This document shows, one piece after another, positions 45,100 through 57,900 of a stretch of 64,000 nucleotides of DNA. Numbering within the stretch: the first letter of the stretch is position 1; every line of letters begins with the position of its first letter. Both the position numbers and the translations under genes were made by a program. The notes below the pieces were generated by a model. It was not told the origin of the DNA. It was given only the letters and a program-made list of their open reading frames with translations, and did not search any database. The stretch is from Lentinula raphanica (lineage: Eukaryota; Basidiomycota; Agaricomycetes; Agaricales; Omphalotaceae). The stretch is from the NCBI GenBank assembly GCA_027919835.1, contig JANVFP010000023.1:496001-560000 (forward strand), read 5' to 3'.

Positions 45100-46570
45100 G
45101 GGACAGGTAAAAGATTCAAGTCAAGAAGAGCTGGTGTTTGGAGGGCACTGAGCTTTGTATCTGGGGACTTGGACTACTGCCTGCTGTGTTGTTGGATGGT
45201 TTTATACTGTCAAACCAATGACGGTGTTGACTCTCAACCCATGACCAACTACACCTTGAGTCTTGACCATTCATCAGTGTCACAATCCAGAAGCAAGCAG
45301 TGAATTCATTACTGTGGTGGAACATCAGGGGAGAGTTAGAAAATGAACGACAGCTGATTCCGAGAGTCTAGGAACTTGGAAGAAAAATGCCACCTAGTAC
45401 TGCCCCCGACTGCCCCGCACAACGTCAATGTTGGAGTGTTGCTTATGCTTGTTCAATTGTGGAGGAGAATAAGCGACCACTGTTGAGTTCAAGTTCATCT
45501 CTTGAATGTGGTGCTCAGAAAAGTAGCAGTGCATCGTCTCTTGTACTCCTCCAGGCTCTGAGATCTAGCAAGAAACTCAAAATTCTTGAGAAGTCAAAAA
45601 CTTTCCAGAATTGTCAGAATCAGCTGGAAAGAAACTTACATGGCTCCGCTTTTAGTGGTGTCCCAGATAGGAACAGCCGTCACTATCACCACCGTCTGCA
45701 GCGATCAGTTAGGGGGAATCCACTAGTTTTGGCTTCCATGCGATGGTAGATAGTTGACAGCGTGATTGATAAACACATATAGTAGCCTGTTAGCCACAAT
45801 AGTTCAAGAAGATGTAGAGCGAGATTTGTGAATAGTGAGTAAGAGTTGAAGCTGAATCTTCGAAGGTCTCTGTAGAAACGGCGGAAACATGACTGAGAGC
45901 CTTCAAGCCGAGAGACATGCCAAATGAAAGAGCCTGAGCAGGCGTCGTTCTCCCGGGTCACTCGCACTAAGTTGGGGCAGCTTTGAGAGACGAGAAGACA
46001 TACATATGTAATTGGTGGCAACAAGAGCAGCTGCATTCAGCTGCATTCCTGCCAAAAAATTACCATCATTAAAAATGCTTACTTTTTGGTGGTGACAAAT
46101 CTGACGATGAGAGCCGATCAAGACCCACTAAGCTGGCAGGAACGAAGCACGACGACAAGGTTCAAGCTCAAGGCTTGGTGAGTCGTGACACAGTGCTCAT
46201 TTCAGCAGCTCCGCAGTGGCCTGAAGCATGTTGTTACTAATGATATACAACTGCTTCTTGAATGAACCCCTTTCTGATATCATCCAAGGGTGAAAGAAGG
46301 AAAGACGAGCACGTTATCAAGCTCAAGAGTTGCGACGACCTTAATCCAAGTTTACCATCATCGGCAGTAGGTTCTTCATTCTTGGGATTCCGGAAGCAGA
46401 CTATGGCAGGTGGGTAGTAAGAGGAATGCAGAGACAGTAAGAAGACTATCAAGGACACTGACACACCCTTACCCGGACTTCAAGGTAACCCTCAACCTGT
46501 GTGGTTCAAAATATACGGTAGCAGTAACCTTCCGTATTCAACAGACAACAGAGTGGTTCTTGATTGTCCC
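45100..46570. other. Gene-free flank of lipase copy B
   Basis: It corresponds to the flank upstream of copy A. No coding region is supported on either strand. Confidence 0.45.
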
Positions 46571-47837
46571 AGCTGGAATCAGGGGGGTCCCGACCGAGAA
46601 ATCCGATGAATCAACTGTACAAATGTCCAAAAATAACCGAAATCAAATATCACCCCCTTAGTCATCAATGCCGCGTAGCCGATATGTGCTGCCGGTGCTG
46701 AGCTTCACGCTTTCAAACCCTCTCAGAAAATGCACCAAACCTGCAATATCTGCGACTCACTTAAGAGGATGCAGAGGTACTTGCCGTGGATAGTGCATGC
46801 ACCATCATGCAGCGCAAGGAAGGAGTTGAAGGATTGGACCTTGAAGTGATGTCACTGTGCTTTGAGACTTGAGTTTGAGTGGATCAAGAAGGGGAAGTCA
46901 TTAGCTAGTCATTAGTAAAGAAAATGAACATTCATAGTAGACACATTGAGAACTGGGTTGAGAATATAAAGACAGATGAAAATGCACTCCGGAGACTACA
47001 TGCTGAAGAATATGGATTCCCAATTGCATCTACGGGCCTTCTACGGTAAGTGAATGCCGAACAGCGGCAGTGCTACTGGGGGTATTACCGGTTAACTCGG
47101 GCTCGTCTCTAACCGGTAAAAAAAGTGCACCCCCCAGGTATAGTTGATATTCGGCGCTTACAGAATGGACCCCCCCCCGGCTGGAATACAAGCCAAGTGC
47201 CAGCTGGGACAATTGGTCAGACGATCTAGGTGCAAAAAAGGTACTGGAATCAAGATAACCATCCTTTTGACCACCCACTGTAGCCCAGTTGGAAGTTATG
47301 TGACCACTGTTTGCGTGCAGCCGGGTTCGCTGACGGTCATGCCGCTTATGCAGTGCTTCGGGCTTTCAAGGGCTTTCAGCGGCAAGAAGGAATGGTAAAC
47401 TCAAGAAAAATGTGAAATCTCACACTGGAAGGTCAGAGGAAACTTGGATATGATTTCTGCATACTGCAAAGGCAATTATCCATCGGTGTAGATGATAGTT
47501 AGGAAACAAAAGGAAGCAAATCAAAAGCAAATAATTTTGCCGGCTTTTGTTATTTGTCGGAATCCGGAAAAATGAGGGGTTTTAGTGTTTGGTCCTGACC
47601 GGTGACCAGTGCCCAGTGATCAGTGACCATCCCACAGCCATCTCTTCTTCCTCTTCTTCCTCTTTACACTCATTGCTTCTACGCTTTGAGTAGAAGACTG
47701 TCGGCCAAAATCCTGCCTCGTCTAGTACATTAGAGTACCGAGTGCAGTGCAGTGTAAGCCATCTGCTGTCCAAGTATTATTTGGTCCCGACTTGCCTAGC
47801 AACCAGTGGAGGAAAGGAAAGGCGTTCAAATTGAGGC
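46571..47837. other. Intergenic
   Basis: No gene is supported. A small hairpin occurs near 47089-47121 (ACCGGTTA pairing with TAACCGGT). The CCAGTG-rich stretch near 47603-47630 and CT-rich sequence before 47838 would belong to the next gene's promoter. Confidence 0.4.
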
Positions 47838-50152
47838 ATGAAGATGGCATTTCTATTGGTCCTGGCTTTGGCTGTTATCCAAAGCGTATACTCCAGTCAG
47901 TTTCATTTCAGCGCCTTCCATCAGGCTTTAATTTATCCTTCTGCACAGTTGAACCGACCTTCCCGGCTACATCAGCGACGTCAAGCTCTCCAACAGTCAC
48001 TTCTGGTTCGCTTACGACAAACACCGCTTCAAGTACCTCATCTACCACCAGTTCTTCTTCAGCTACGGCTTCACCGACCCTAACATTCTACTCGATAAGT
48101 TCTCAGCTTAACACTTGCTCATCCTTCACCGTTAGTTGGTTATGGGGAATCGATGGAATCCCACTGCCGAAGAATATGACACTCTCTGTTACGAATATAA
48201 ATGTCACCCAACAAGATCCACCTACTAGCTCGTCATCGCAAATTCTAAACACCTTCACCGATACCTCAGTTGTCACACTTGCTCGCCGACAGATCATCCC
48301 GTCTGTCGCTTCGGGCTCTGTTATCGCAACTGGGACCGTATCTGCCTCTTCAGGGAGCTCTACCCCGTTACCGGGTCTACTGGAATCATTATCCACTACC
48401 TTGGATCCGAGTTCTCAAACTACTTTCACGTGGGATAAAGTCAATCTCCCGCAAGGCTGGTATGAATTTCTTGCCACCGCTACTGATGCAGGGGATGTCG
48501 CGGGCGGCGTGGGAGGTATATTCACGACTTGGAATGCAACCAGTGACCCCTTCTTCATCTGGAACTCGAGCGATGTCTCCTGTCTTGCGGTCATCACCAG
48601 TCCCAGCACAAGTTCAGGTAGCTCGGGAGCTACGAATACCGCAGGACAATCATCACCGAGCGCTGGCGGGAGTCTCTCTACCTCCAGTAGTGTTAATGGT
48701 GGTGCTATCGCGGGTGGAGTCATCGGTGGAATCGCCGCCGTCGTCATTCTCATAGGCGCGTATCTGTCGTACCGGGCACGAAGTCGTAAGAACGTCCTCG
48801 ATGGCAACGGTAGATCCTCCAGACCCAATTTCGGCAAATGGGGCGCTCTAGGTTCATTTGATTCGTCCAACGGTAACGGACCACGGTCAGCCACGAAATC
48901 CGGTGCAAAAACTGAAGGTGCCGATAAATTCGACCCGGTAACCGTTCTCAACACCGCAGCCAACTCACGGCCTCAGAAATCGGGTGGATTTAGTTTGGGA
49001 GACATGGGATTGGCTGCTCTCGGTTTGGCCAAATCTCAGAATTCTCCCCCGTCTGCGTATTCGACCCAGTCGAAACGGGATCGGCGCTCTAGGCACGCTA
49101 AACAGTCTTCTGGGACTGTAGAGTCTGCCGCGGGTATGATGTCGTCGTCGTTTAGCTCATCCATGTTTTCTCCCTCGTCTTCATCGGCAAACGATCATTT
49201 TGATCCTTATGCTGAGGGTCGAATAGTTAGAACTACTGATGAAGAGTTTGGTTACTCTGCTCATGACCATCGGGCTGTACCCATGCGGAACCTTTCACCT
49301 ACTTCTTCGCCGACAGAGGAAGGATACCCGAAATACCATTCCTACATGCCCAGCTCTGAGTCTCTTGATTCTGGTGCACCCGGCGTGGGAACCATTCCGA
49401 TTGGTTACGAAGCTTCGCCGTTCGTGACTCCACCGCCCTCTGAGCCTGCATCGAGGCATAATTCGCGCTCTTACTCAAGAACATCGCTCAATTCCAGTAA
49501 TGCCCAAGCATTGGCGTTCTCTGCACTGGGAATGTCCAATTCCCCCACTTCCGAGGGCTTCCGACAGAATCGTGCACGTTCTCAGTCACAGAACGCCTCA
49601 CCGACTTCTGCTCATCCCAGGCGCGGTCCTGATGTACCGGAGTCTCCCAGAACCGAGTTTTCGTCGAAGCGGGCGTCGTCTCCTGACGCGTTTGTGTATA
49701 CCCTGAATCCGGTTGAACAAACGCAATCTGGTTCGTCTGTGGGTAAGGGACAGACGAAACGCGCACATCGAAAGCCTGTTCCTTCGTATGTACCTGACGA
49801 GGCTCTCGGCGCGTTTACTGAAACGCCCACATCGCCTGTGTACACCTATTCTGGCACGGCACCTAGTAAGCCTCCGAAAGCTGTAACGGGTAGCCGGAGG
49901 CCTGCCCCGAATGTTCCTACGCCATCTGAATCGGCTTCATCTTCTTCGTCATCTTTCCCTGCTCCGATGGCGCACGCGAAGAACGCAGCGGCATATGGAC
50001 GAACGCAGCTGGAACACAAGGACTCGGCGCATTCTCTGGCGTCGTTGAGGAATATGGAAGGTGATCTGAGTGGGTATGGAGCTGTGCTTGGAAATGAGGG
50101 AGTTAAACAGATGCATGTTCTGATTCCGGACATGCCATTGCCGCAAAGTTAA
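47838..50152 (+). CDS. Ser/Thr-rich single-pass membrane protein
   Basis: The start at ATG 47838 opens a clear signal peptide (MKMAFLLVLALAVIQSVYS). A 53-nt intron (47896-47948, GTCAGT to CACAG) joins it to IEPTFPATSATSSSPTV. The outside part is Ser/Thr-rich with N-glycosylation sequons and a beta-rich region (TCSSFTVSWLWGIDG, TFTWDKVNLPQGWYEFLATA). One membrane span follows a Gly-rich lead (GGAIAGGVIGGIAAVVILIG), and basic residues RARSRK place the rest inside the cell. The long inner part (about 470 residues) is disordered, rich in Ser and Pro, with many S-P sites. The architecture resembles fungal wall-sensor proteins such as Mid2-like types, but no WSC domain is seen. The role is inferred only. 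Confidence 0.78.
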
Positions 50153-50470
50153 TATTGAGAGGAGGGAATGAGAGTCTGGAGAAATCTATGTTTTTGAGTG
50201 GTTGGGGTTGTGATTTGGTGTCTTGATTTATTATGTTGATTTTCTTGCTTGCTGGAGCACGTACTATATTCGTCTTTCGGAAGTTGTACATACCGTTGTG
50301 ATATGTGTGTACTACACAAAACTTGATCCTCGCAACACCCTTACTATCAGTACATCCTTGCTTTACTCATCGCTATATCTACATGTTTTGTTATATGTTT
50401 GCAAATGGACGCTTTGTCGTGCATGTGTACTCTGTCACAACTCTAAAGGTAGAATTCTATCTCTGATTAT
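50153..50470. other. Convergent 3' intergenic region
   Basis: T-rich sequence lies between converging stops. Nothing else is seen. Confidence 0.5.
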
Positions 50471-51815
50471 CTACAAGATGGAAAGTCCGAGTATTCGACA
50501 AAATGAACCAACGGCTCTCCGAAGTTCCCCTCGTTCGCCCATGGCAGTGAGTTGAATGGAGGAATCTTTGGCCAGAACGGATGGATCAGCTTTGGTACGT
50601 TCATACCTCCCAAATGCCCAATTGAGAATGGAAACTTCTGCATCGGTTCCCTCCAAACGGACAAAACCTTTGACTCTCCAAACAGATTCCTTGCCGAGCT
50701 TCGAGAGAGCTTCTTCGAACATAGCCAGAGGTATCAAATCAGATGCGTCGGACGATTGGTCTACCGGCACCTTATCGTGAACGTGCTCAGAATGGTCATG
50801 GCCGTTCTCATGTTTGTGGCCTGCAGGACGACTCGCTGCCGAGCCACGATATAATGTGATTGTCTCGACTTCGTCTATATGAGAAGGATCTTGGATATGA
50901 GTGCTTTGGTCTAGGAAGAGTTTGGATTCTATGCCGAAGATGAGATTTGGATCAACTCCGTTTCGTCCATCACAACGAATTTTGGGAGTAAGATCGTTGA
51001 GAGTGTGGAGGTGGTCCAAAACGGTGTCTAGTTGTCTGTCAGATACGGATTCCCATTTATTCTGCGATTGAAGAGTATCACAAGTGAATAACAAGATGAG
51101 CGTAGAGAGTATAACAAGACGTACGATTAAAATCATGTCCGTGTAATTAGCTTGCATTTTCGCGGTAGGTGAAGTATCCTCATATCCCGCGAAATTTTCA
51201 GCATCTACGACCGTGATGATGGAGTCTAGCTTGAAGTCCCCTTCTGTGTTACGTTCCATCTCTCGTATCTGGAAAGCTAGAGTGGCTGGGAAGGCAGAAC
51301 CTCTACGAAAACCCGAATCGGATTATGGACTGAGATGCGAAGATTTGGGTCAGCCTCACGAGCACTCGATTATGATACGGTCTGGACGGTACTGATCTAG
51401 TGATGCATGTTCTTGAGTGGCTTGAACAGGCTTTGTTACTGTGTAGATCGTACCTCTGATTTCTAGGAGGGCGTTCTGCATTTGACCGACAAGGACACAG
51501 CACCTGCCAGAATTCGCAATGAGACAAGCTACGAGTCTAATGGATGACATACGTACATACAGCCGTTCAATATTTCGCTGACTGCTGTGAGGTTTGACTC
51601 CTTCGCCAGTTGACTGTCGACTAATCGCATATCTGAGCTTCCTGGATTCAACATGTCCCAAAGAGATATACACCTTCGACATCCCCGTATTCGTTCTTCA
51701 ATAACACGACCTTGTAGTCCTTGGGAAGCTTTGGAAGCAATGAGAGTATGACAGTAGTCTTTCCAGCACCAAGAAAGCCAGTGAAGACTGTGATAGGTAT
51801 CGCAGCCTTTGTCAT
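50471..51815 (-). CDS. CobW/P47K-type GTPase metallochaperone (ZNG1-like)
   Basis: A GTPase of the G3E CobW family; eukaryotic ZNG1 members hand zinc to client enzymes. The start is ATG 51815. MTKAAIPITVFTGFLGAGKT contains the Walker A motif GFLGAGKTT. KNEYGDVEVDSQLAKESN follows after an intron at about 51606-51679. The metal-binding CxCC motif appears as NGCMCCVLVGQ across an intron. RPDRIIIECSGSAFPATLAF holds the Walker B-like segment, and NKWESVSD is the NKxD-like position. A His-rich loop (HKHENGHDHSEHVHD) precedes the CobW C-terminal domain, with WRVKGFVRLEG and QLTAMGERGELRRAVGSF at the end. All key motifs are present. Confidence 0.9.
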
Positions 51816-52074
51816 TGTCAGTGATGGTCGACGTCAAACAGCGTCGAATTCAAAATCTGCGATACATGATCTTATCTTATCTCCTATCTTATCAGAAACT
51901 GGAGAGTTTACGAGCTCGAAGATCTAGCTCCAGCATGCAGAGTTGTGTGTGCAAGTGATATATTGAAGCAGTCCGTGGTACAATACATAGCTGACATACA
52001 TGAGGAATGTCTAGTAGTAAGGCAATTTGTCAAGGAATGGGTCGCCCAAGGATAAATTTGTGTGCTCAGTTAAG

Positions 52075-53992
52075 TTACAGGAATGCATGGGCATCCTGGA
52101 ATCGTTGAATATCAGCAGTCGCATTACCAGTGTATCTGGGCAAGGAGGCTGCATAAGCCTTCCAACTTGCATCCGAAACAATAGGAGCAGACACATAGTC
52201 CGCTATATGAAGCGCGTCCAAATATGTGTCGAGCTTAGGTAGAGCGGCAGTAATTGCCGCATCTTCTTGGAGACGCTGAGCTTTACGATTAAGGCCTACA
52301 GTCTCCGAGTACCAAGCAGGGTCCTGACGAATGACAGAACATTCATATATGTCCAGAATGGGTCGAGGTAAGTTTGCATCTCGAGCGGAGGTGTAAGCCA
52401 TGGCATGGCCAATGGCTTCAATGACTGATTGAGATTGGGGCAGAATAAGGGAATCGAAGGATTCGCCTCGATGATCACCAACAGAGCGTAACAGTTCCCT
52501 GTTCTCTTCGATCAGTCCCCATGCATGTTGCGCGAGGATAGAGCTGGTGGGAGAAGGCATTGGAATGGTATATCGCTCTAGCAGTAACTCGGAAAACAGC
52601 CGGATGCAGATCGTCAAAATATCCCCTTCGGCGATGATGACACCCTTACCATCGTTCTGGTAAGGTCAGAAGTCAACATACAGGACGCGGCAAGCAGCGA
52701 GGTAGAGTCATACCTCGATCTTCGCCATATAATTATGTTCAAAAGTGCCTTGAGCTCCGCAACGTTCTGCCATCTCTGGCGCGCAACGCTGGAAATGTCG
52801 ACATATTGTAGTTTTCACGATGACTGACAATGCGTGCCGGACACGAGGATCTGTGTTGTCCGCCATGGCGAACTTGATTAAGCGAAGGTACCAGTTGTCC
52901 ATGACCATCGCGACCGCGGTGGAATTGAGCACTGGCCATTGCTGGGTACGGAACGAAATGATTGGAATATTGGATTTCTTTCCGACAATAGTTCTGTGCA
53001 TGGAGTAACGACCACCAATAAAAGCGGTCGCCTTCAATGCATTAATCCAAGGCGCAGGGACAGCCATTGTGCCGAGTGAGACTCGCCAGACCTGATATGT
53101 AATGAGAAACAAGCTTCGAAAGTGAGTAGGTCAATTCACCTCATCCCACCATGCCTCTAGTGGCCGCTTCGGAAGTGCAAGGTCTGTGACGTCCGACGCG
53201 ACAATGGCGGTCAGGGGAAGCAGGACATTATCGAACTCAGTGATAGAATAATCAAGTGGGTTGGTGCCACTGCGATTGGGCAGCCGAGTTGAAATCACCC
53301 CGCGACACATCTCGTACTCGTTGCAGATTGGCACAATAAAGAATCGTGCACCCCGATCTTGACCGTCCACAATCAGTTTCGCGTTGACCAGAGCAATTTT
53401 TGGGATTCCAGAAACAGGAGTGGCTGTTGACATGAATCTACAATGTGGCAGTCAGATGGTTTGACTGATACGAGAGACACTCGGAGTTGGCCTACTTAGT
53501 AGCCTCCTCACGGGGTGTGTTCAGAATGAAACCATCCCGAGTCTTTGTAGCGGTGGTCTCAATGTTGAAGGCGTCCAAGCCGTGACCACGCTCAGTGAGC
53601 AGGTAAATGCCAACAGTGTCAAACCTCAAAAGTCTATCGACTAACGGGAGCAGATCTGGTCGCCTTCGGAGATGTTGTGTAAGAGTACCGATCGTGAGGT
53701 TTATATGGCCTGCAAGGATAGTAGCCATAGCTATGTCCAAGGAACAGATAGGGTCTGTCACCAGACTCCAGAATTTCGGAGAGCAGTGTTCTACATCTGT
53801 CGCGGTCAGGCCTGTGCTTTCAAAACTCGGTTAGGTATTTGCAAAAAAGACAAGGCTAAAAAAGTTGTACTAACGATACGTTTGAACCACTAGCCTAGCG
53901 CGTTTGTATGCAAGAGAAACACTCTCATCCTTTGAGAGATGTTCGTTTCTAATCTTGAAGAGGGGGTGTTCGTATAACTTGTTGGAGCGCAT
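52075..53992 (-). CDS. Acyl-CoA oxidase/dehydrogenase-like enzyme
   Basis: A flavin enzyme of the acyl-CoA oxidase family, expected to introduce the first double bond in fatty acyl-CoA breakdown. ATG 53992 (MRSNKLYEHPLFKIRNEHLS) follows an acceptor-like CTCTAG, so an upstream exon is possible. The next exons give FDTVGIYLLTERGHGLDAFN (the FAD/substrate loop), ETTATKTRDGFILNTPREEA, then KFMSTATPVSGIPKIALVNA, FFIVPICNEYEMCRGVISTR and WRVSLGTMAVPAPWINALKA. CGAQGTFEHN and AEGDILTICIRLFSELLLER correspond to the family CGGHGY and YEGDNTVL segments, so the catalytic Glu region is kept. It ends FQDAHAFL, which is not a PTS1 signal, so peroxisomal targeting is not shown. About 560 residues, slightly short for the family. 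Confidence 0.85.
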
Positions 53993-54991
53993 TTTGACTA
54001 GAGTGAACCAGAGCTTGTTGAGCAGCGCGTATGTAATGTATATAGCGTGGCTAGAGCAAGACCTCCGTATACGATTTTTGAAGGGGGAGGAAAGGAAGAA
54101 AATGAACAAGGATGACAGTTTTTTATATCCTAGAAAGAGCGTTAGCTTACCCATTGAACGTGGATCTCAAAATTCAGTCAAGAGGCGTGTTGTGACCCTA
54201 CACAGGGAAGCTAATCGAAAGTTGAAACGTTGAAACTGGTATTGCGCTCCGAATGAATTGTCCAGTACTTTAATTACGATTGGGCGTAGTCTTTTTCAAG
54301 GAGCGCCATTGAGTCAAGGCTATCACCAAACGGGTAGAATGGGTAAACATGGAACTCGAGAGGTTTGCAGAGAGAGAAGTTTCCGATCCTCGTTACTCTG
54401 TTCTCATCTCGTGAAGTGTAAGTCTGGAAACTTGAGAGCATTCGTTCAGGTTGAAAGTTATCGACTCGGACCAGCTTGGACCCAATGCTCGCAGTTGTAG
54501 CTGGGATTCTTCATATAAGTATTTCTCGGGAATTTGCCACTACCTCAAAATCCAATCAAGATTATTCGTTTTGTGCCCTTGGCGGGTCAGGCAACTGAAT
54601 GAATTGAAGGTATTCTGTTCCCGTTCTCTACCAGATGGTTGTGCCTCGAGGCTCGCAAGGATAAACTCCCTGTTGGACTTTGAGACGTAAGAAGTGCAAC
54701 GGGAATCCGGATGGAATCTTGGCATATCTTGCTAATGAAGTGGGAACGAATGGCCGTCCAAGTTGAGCCACGAGTTTATCATAGTCAAGCATAGATCTGG
54801 CATAGATACCGCTGGATGGAGAATCAACGGAAGAGAGACTGAGCGGGGGAGTTGAAGGACATAGGAGAGAGGTCGAGAGCAGTTTAATTCATAAGTCACA
54901 TCGTGACGCGTGACAATCAGCCGACTATCCGCGATGGCAGTGATCCGAGCCCGAAGTACATTCTATAAACGCGTCTTACATTCGGACCACG
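53993..54991. other. Divergent intergenic region
   Basis: About 1 kb lies between the acyl-CoA oxidase-like gene (minus) and CWH43 (plus). It may hold a non-coding or short coding first exon of the oxidase near 54000-54150. No gene is supported otherwise. Confidence 0.45.
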
Positions 54992-57900
54992 ATGTCCTCA
55001 AAAGACAAGGATGGCCATGTTGGGCACCTTGTCCTAAAAGCCTCTACCATTGCTCGTGCTCACACTATCCTTGCTTATACTGCTTTCGCCTCTGCCCTTG
55101 CTCTCGGGCTTCTGCTTCATTACAAGAAGATCGTTAAGAATGGAGTAGCTGGATATCCCGAAGAATGGTTCCCTTCTGTATCGGCTACGTACGCCAAGAG
55201 TCCCGTATTTCCGAGGTTGGCACTCAAACGAATATAGGATTGGCGATTGGTATCCAGAGAGGAACGTGTTCCAAATCTTGATTGCATTAACTTCTGGTTC
55301 GTGCGTGTTCGACGCGTTTTCAAGGCGCATCACCTAACTACGTTCTCTTTTTGGATACAGGCCCGCGACTTGCACTTGTATCACTACTGTACCACCTTCA
55401 ACGCTCTCAAGAAACATCACTTCCGGGCATTGTATTCACCTCAGGCATCGTTCGTACACTAAGTTGTGGAGGATGGGTCTACATTACATCAAGTGATGAC
55501 CATGATATTCACGACGTGTTCATGATCACTTATATAGTGCTCAATCTACCCTGGATGATTGGTGGGATATATGCTACTTCTCATAAATGTCCAAGCGTTC
55601 GCAAAAAACGGTGTGTGCCTATTCTGCATTCCAAGCTCGAATGCTGAGCGCAATGTCTTGGATAAGATCAATCATCGCGTCTGGGTAAGTGTCAACGATA
55701 GTGGTGATAGATTTCATACTCAAAAGCTAGCTAGATTTTTCCTTTCTATCGTACCACTTGTGTACTTCTTCATCCAGCATAAAGTCTATCGGGTCCCTGG
55801 AGGTGTGTAGGAACAACGATCTCTATTCTGTTTTTCGCTCATACTCTCTCCAGCTTACACACATTATAGCTTCTTCGAGTGGGGCTTGATTTTTCTTGAT
55901 GTCCTGTATGACGCTTGTGCTGAGGAAGAGTTTCGACTCAACGACTTGCACGTGAGTTTAAGCAGAGATGTCTCTTCTCATAAGCCGCAACAATATATCG
56001 TTTGATTCATCGAAAGGTCGCCATTGGAACCTCGAAAGCCCTGAATGGTAGTGTTGCTCCTACGTGAGTCCATATCACATTGTACAAAGTATTCGGTCAT
56101 TTGACGTTGCGTAGGCAAGTAAAGTACATCCACATTGGAAGTTCTCCCCCACGCCAAAGCAGATCAGAATCTCCAAAACTGAAAAGCACAACGGCTCCGG
56201 CTCAGAATTGGAGCCTAACGTCGACGAACTTGCTTTCCTCCTATCGTCCGTATATCAGTTTCACGTTCGATATCTATTTATGTATGTGTTACATGATTCT
56301 CCTCTCGTCCTGTTGTTTACACCTGCGCCCCTCAGCATATATTTTCTGGTCTATTTTCACGTCACTTATCCCGACATTGTTTTACTTTTCCGTTTGGGAA
56401 CTTGCGATTGCTGGATCGGAATTGGCGTTGTTTTCGACTCTTTCTCCGATATGGCTTTCTATACCCCCAATGTTAAGCTGGGTCCGCACACGAGGGGGAC
56501 AGACAACAATGCAGTTACTTTCGTTCGCCGGTGTCGCAGCATATACTCTCCAATCGCCTCTCCATCGTCTATTCCTCGTAGCATTCGCCACCTCAGCTGC
56601 AATGATACCCCAGGTAGTGAATTGGACTGATGACCCTTCCTATCAATCCATAGGTAAGACCTCACGTTTGCCTCGACTCTGACTCGTTTCTCAAGTTTTT
56701 CCTGTAGTCACTGCTCTGGGTCTTATGCTATCATCTCTGTCCAAGCATATCAATCATTCCAACAATCCTAGTATGGTCCACTTTCCCATTCATGCAAACT
56801 AGCTCAATGATTTCATTCCTAGTTTGGCCGTTCATTGACGAAAGGTCTGGGGCCATAATAAAGAATGCTTGGTTTTAGGACTGCTCGCCTTATGTGAATT
56901 CTTCACTAGACCGGACGAAAGAGCACGAACTCCTCTCCCTGATGAAGATAAAGATGGCTCTTCGGACTCTGAACCTGCTACTCATTGGCTTGTAGGAGCG
57001 CTACCGTTAGGAAGTTTCATCTTCATCCTCCATTCCCTACTCTCAGATCCCAGTACCCTTATAGCTTGGTCATGGACCGGATATGAAGATAGACATCCTC
57101 GAGGGCCACTTCCTCATCTTCATGGATCACTTACTCTCCTCTGCCAGTCTATAGGCCTACTCCTTGTTATATATGCACTCAGAAGCTCAAAAACGCACCT
57201 CTTGGCTTCCCCACTATGGTTTGCATTTGGATGTGCAAGCTCTTATGCGATGTACACCTTCAGAAACTGGCCTGGATACTTCGGAGGATTAGGTCTAGCT
57301 ATTTTCACGATGGGATCCTTCCCTGCAATACTTCATAATGCGAGCTCTACTCGTGCTATAGCCAAAACAACATTCACCGCGATGCTAGTGTATTGTTTGC
57401 TCGCTCTTGCAAGCGTTTGGACGGTCGCATACGCCTTCGTTCCGGGAGGCGTGTACTTACGAGAACGGACTGATCTGTAGGTAGCTCTCGTTGGTCACTG
57501 AAACTGAAAGCCGCTTGATCATCAATTATTGGGAAATAGGGTCCTCGTAGCTCAAATGGCTTGTCTGGCTTTGGCGTTCAACTGGCCAGCGCTAGGGCCT
57601 AGGTTGACAAGCGCAAACACTATATCAAGCACTGTTGTTTCGTGTGCGCGTAACACAGTGACACTGTTCTTCATCCTCGGTGTCTTGGCTTCGCTTTACA
57701 GATTCCCCACTGCACCGATCCAACCCTTCAGACCAGGCCAAAGAATGTTACGCGCAGGAATCTGGACGATACATTTTGGGATTGATAATGAGGGTAGAGA
57801 CAGTCAGCGTCGAGTAATGAATCTAATAAGGTACGCTCCTTCGACTGTATGGAATCATTATAGTCAGATTCAAGACTGGGACTATCTCAGAGACATGGAA

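Larger units (their letters stand above)
43133..46570. repeat. Segmental duplication, copy B
   Basis: Direct-orientation match of 3381-7270, lacking the stretch equivalent to about 6360-7195. The match fades near 46570. Confidence 0.85.
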
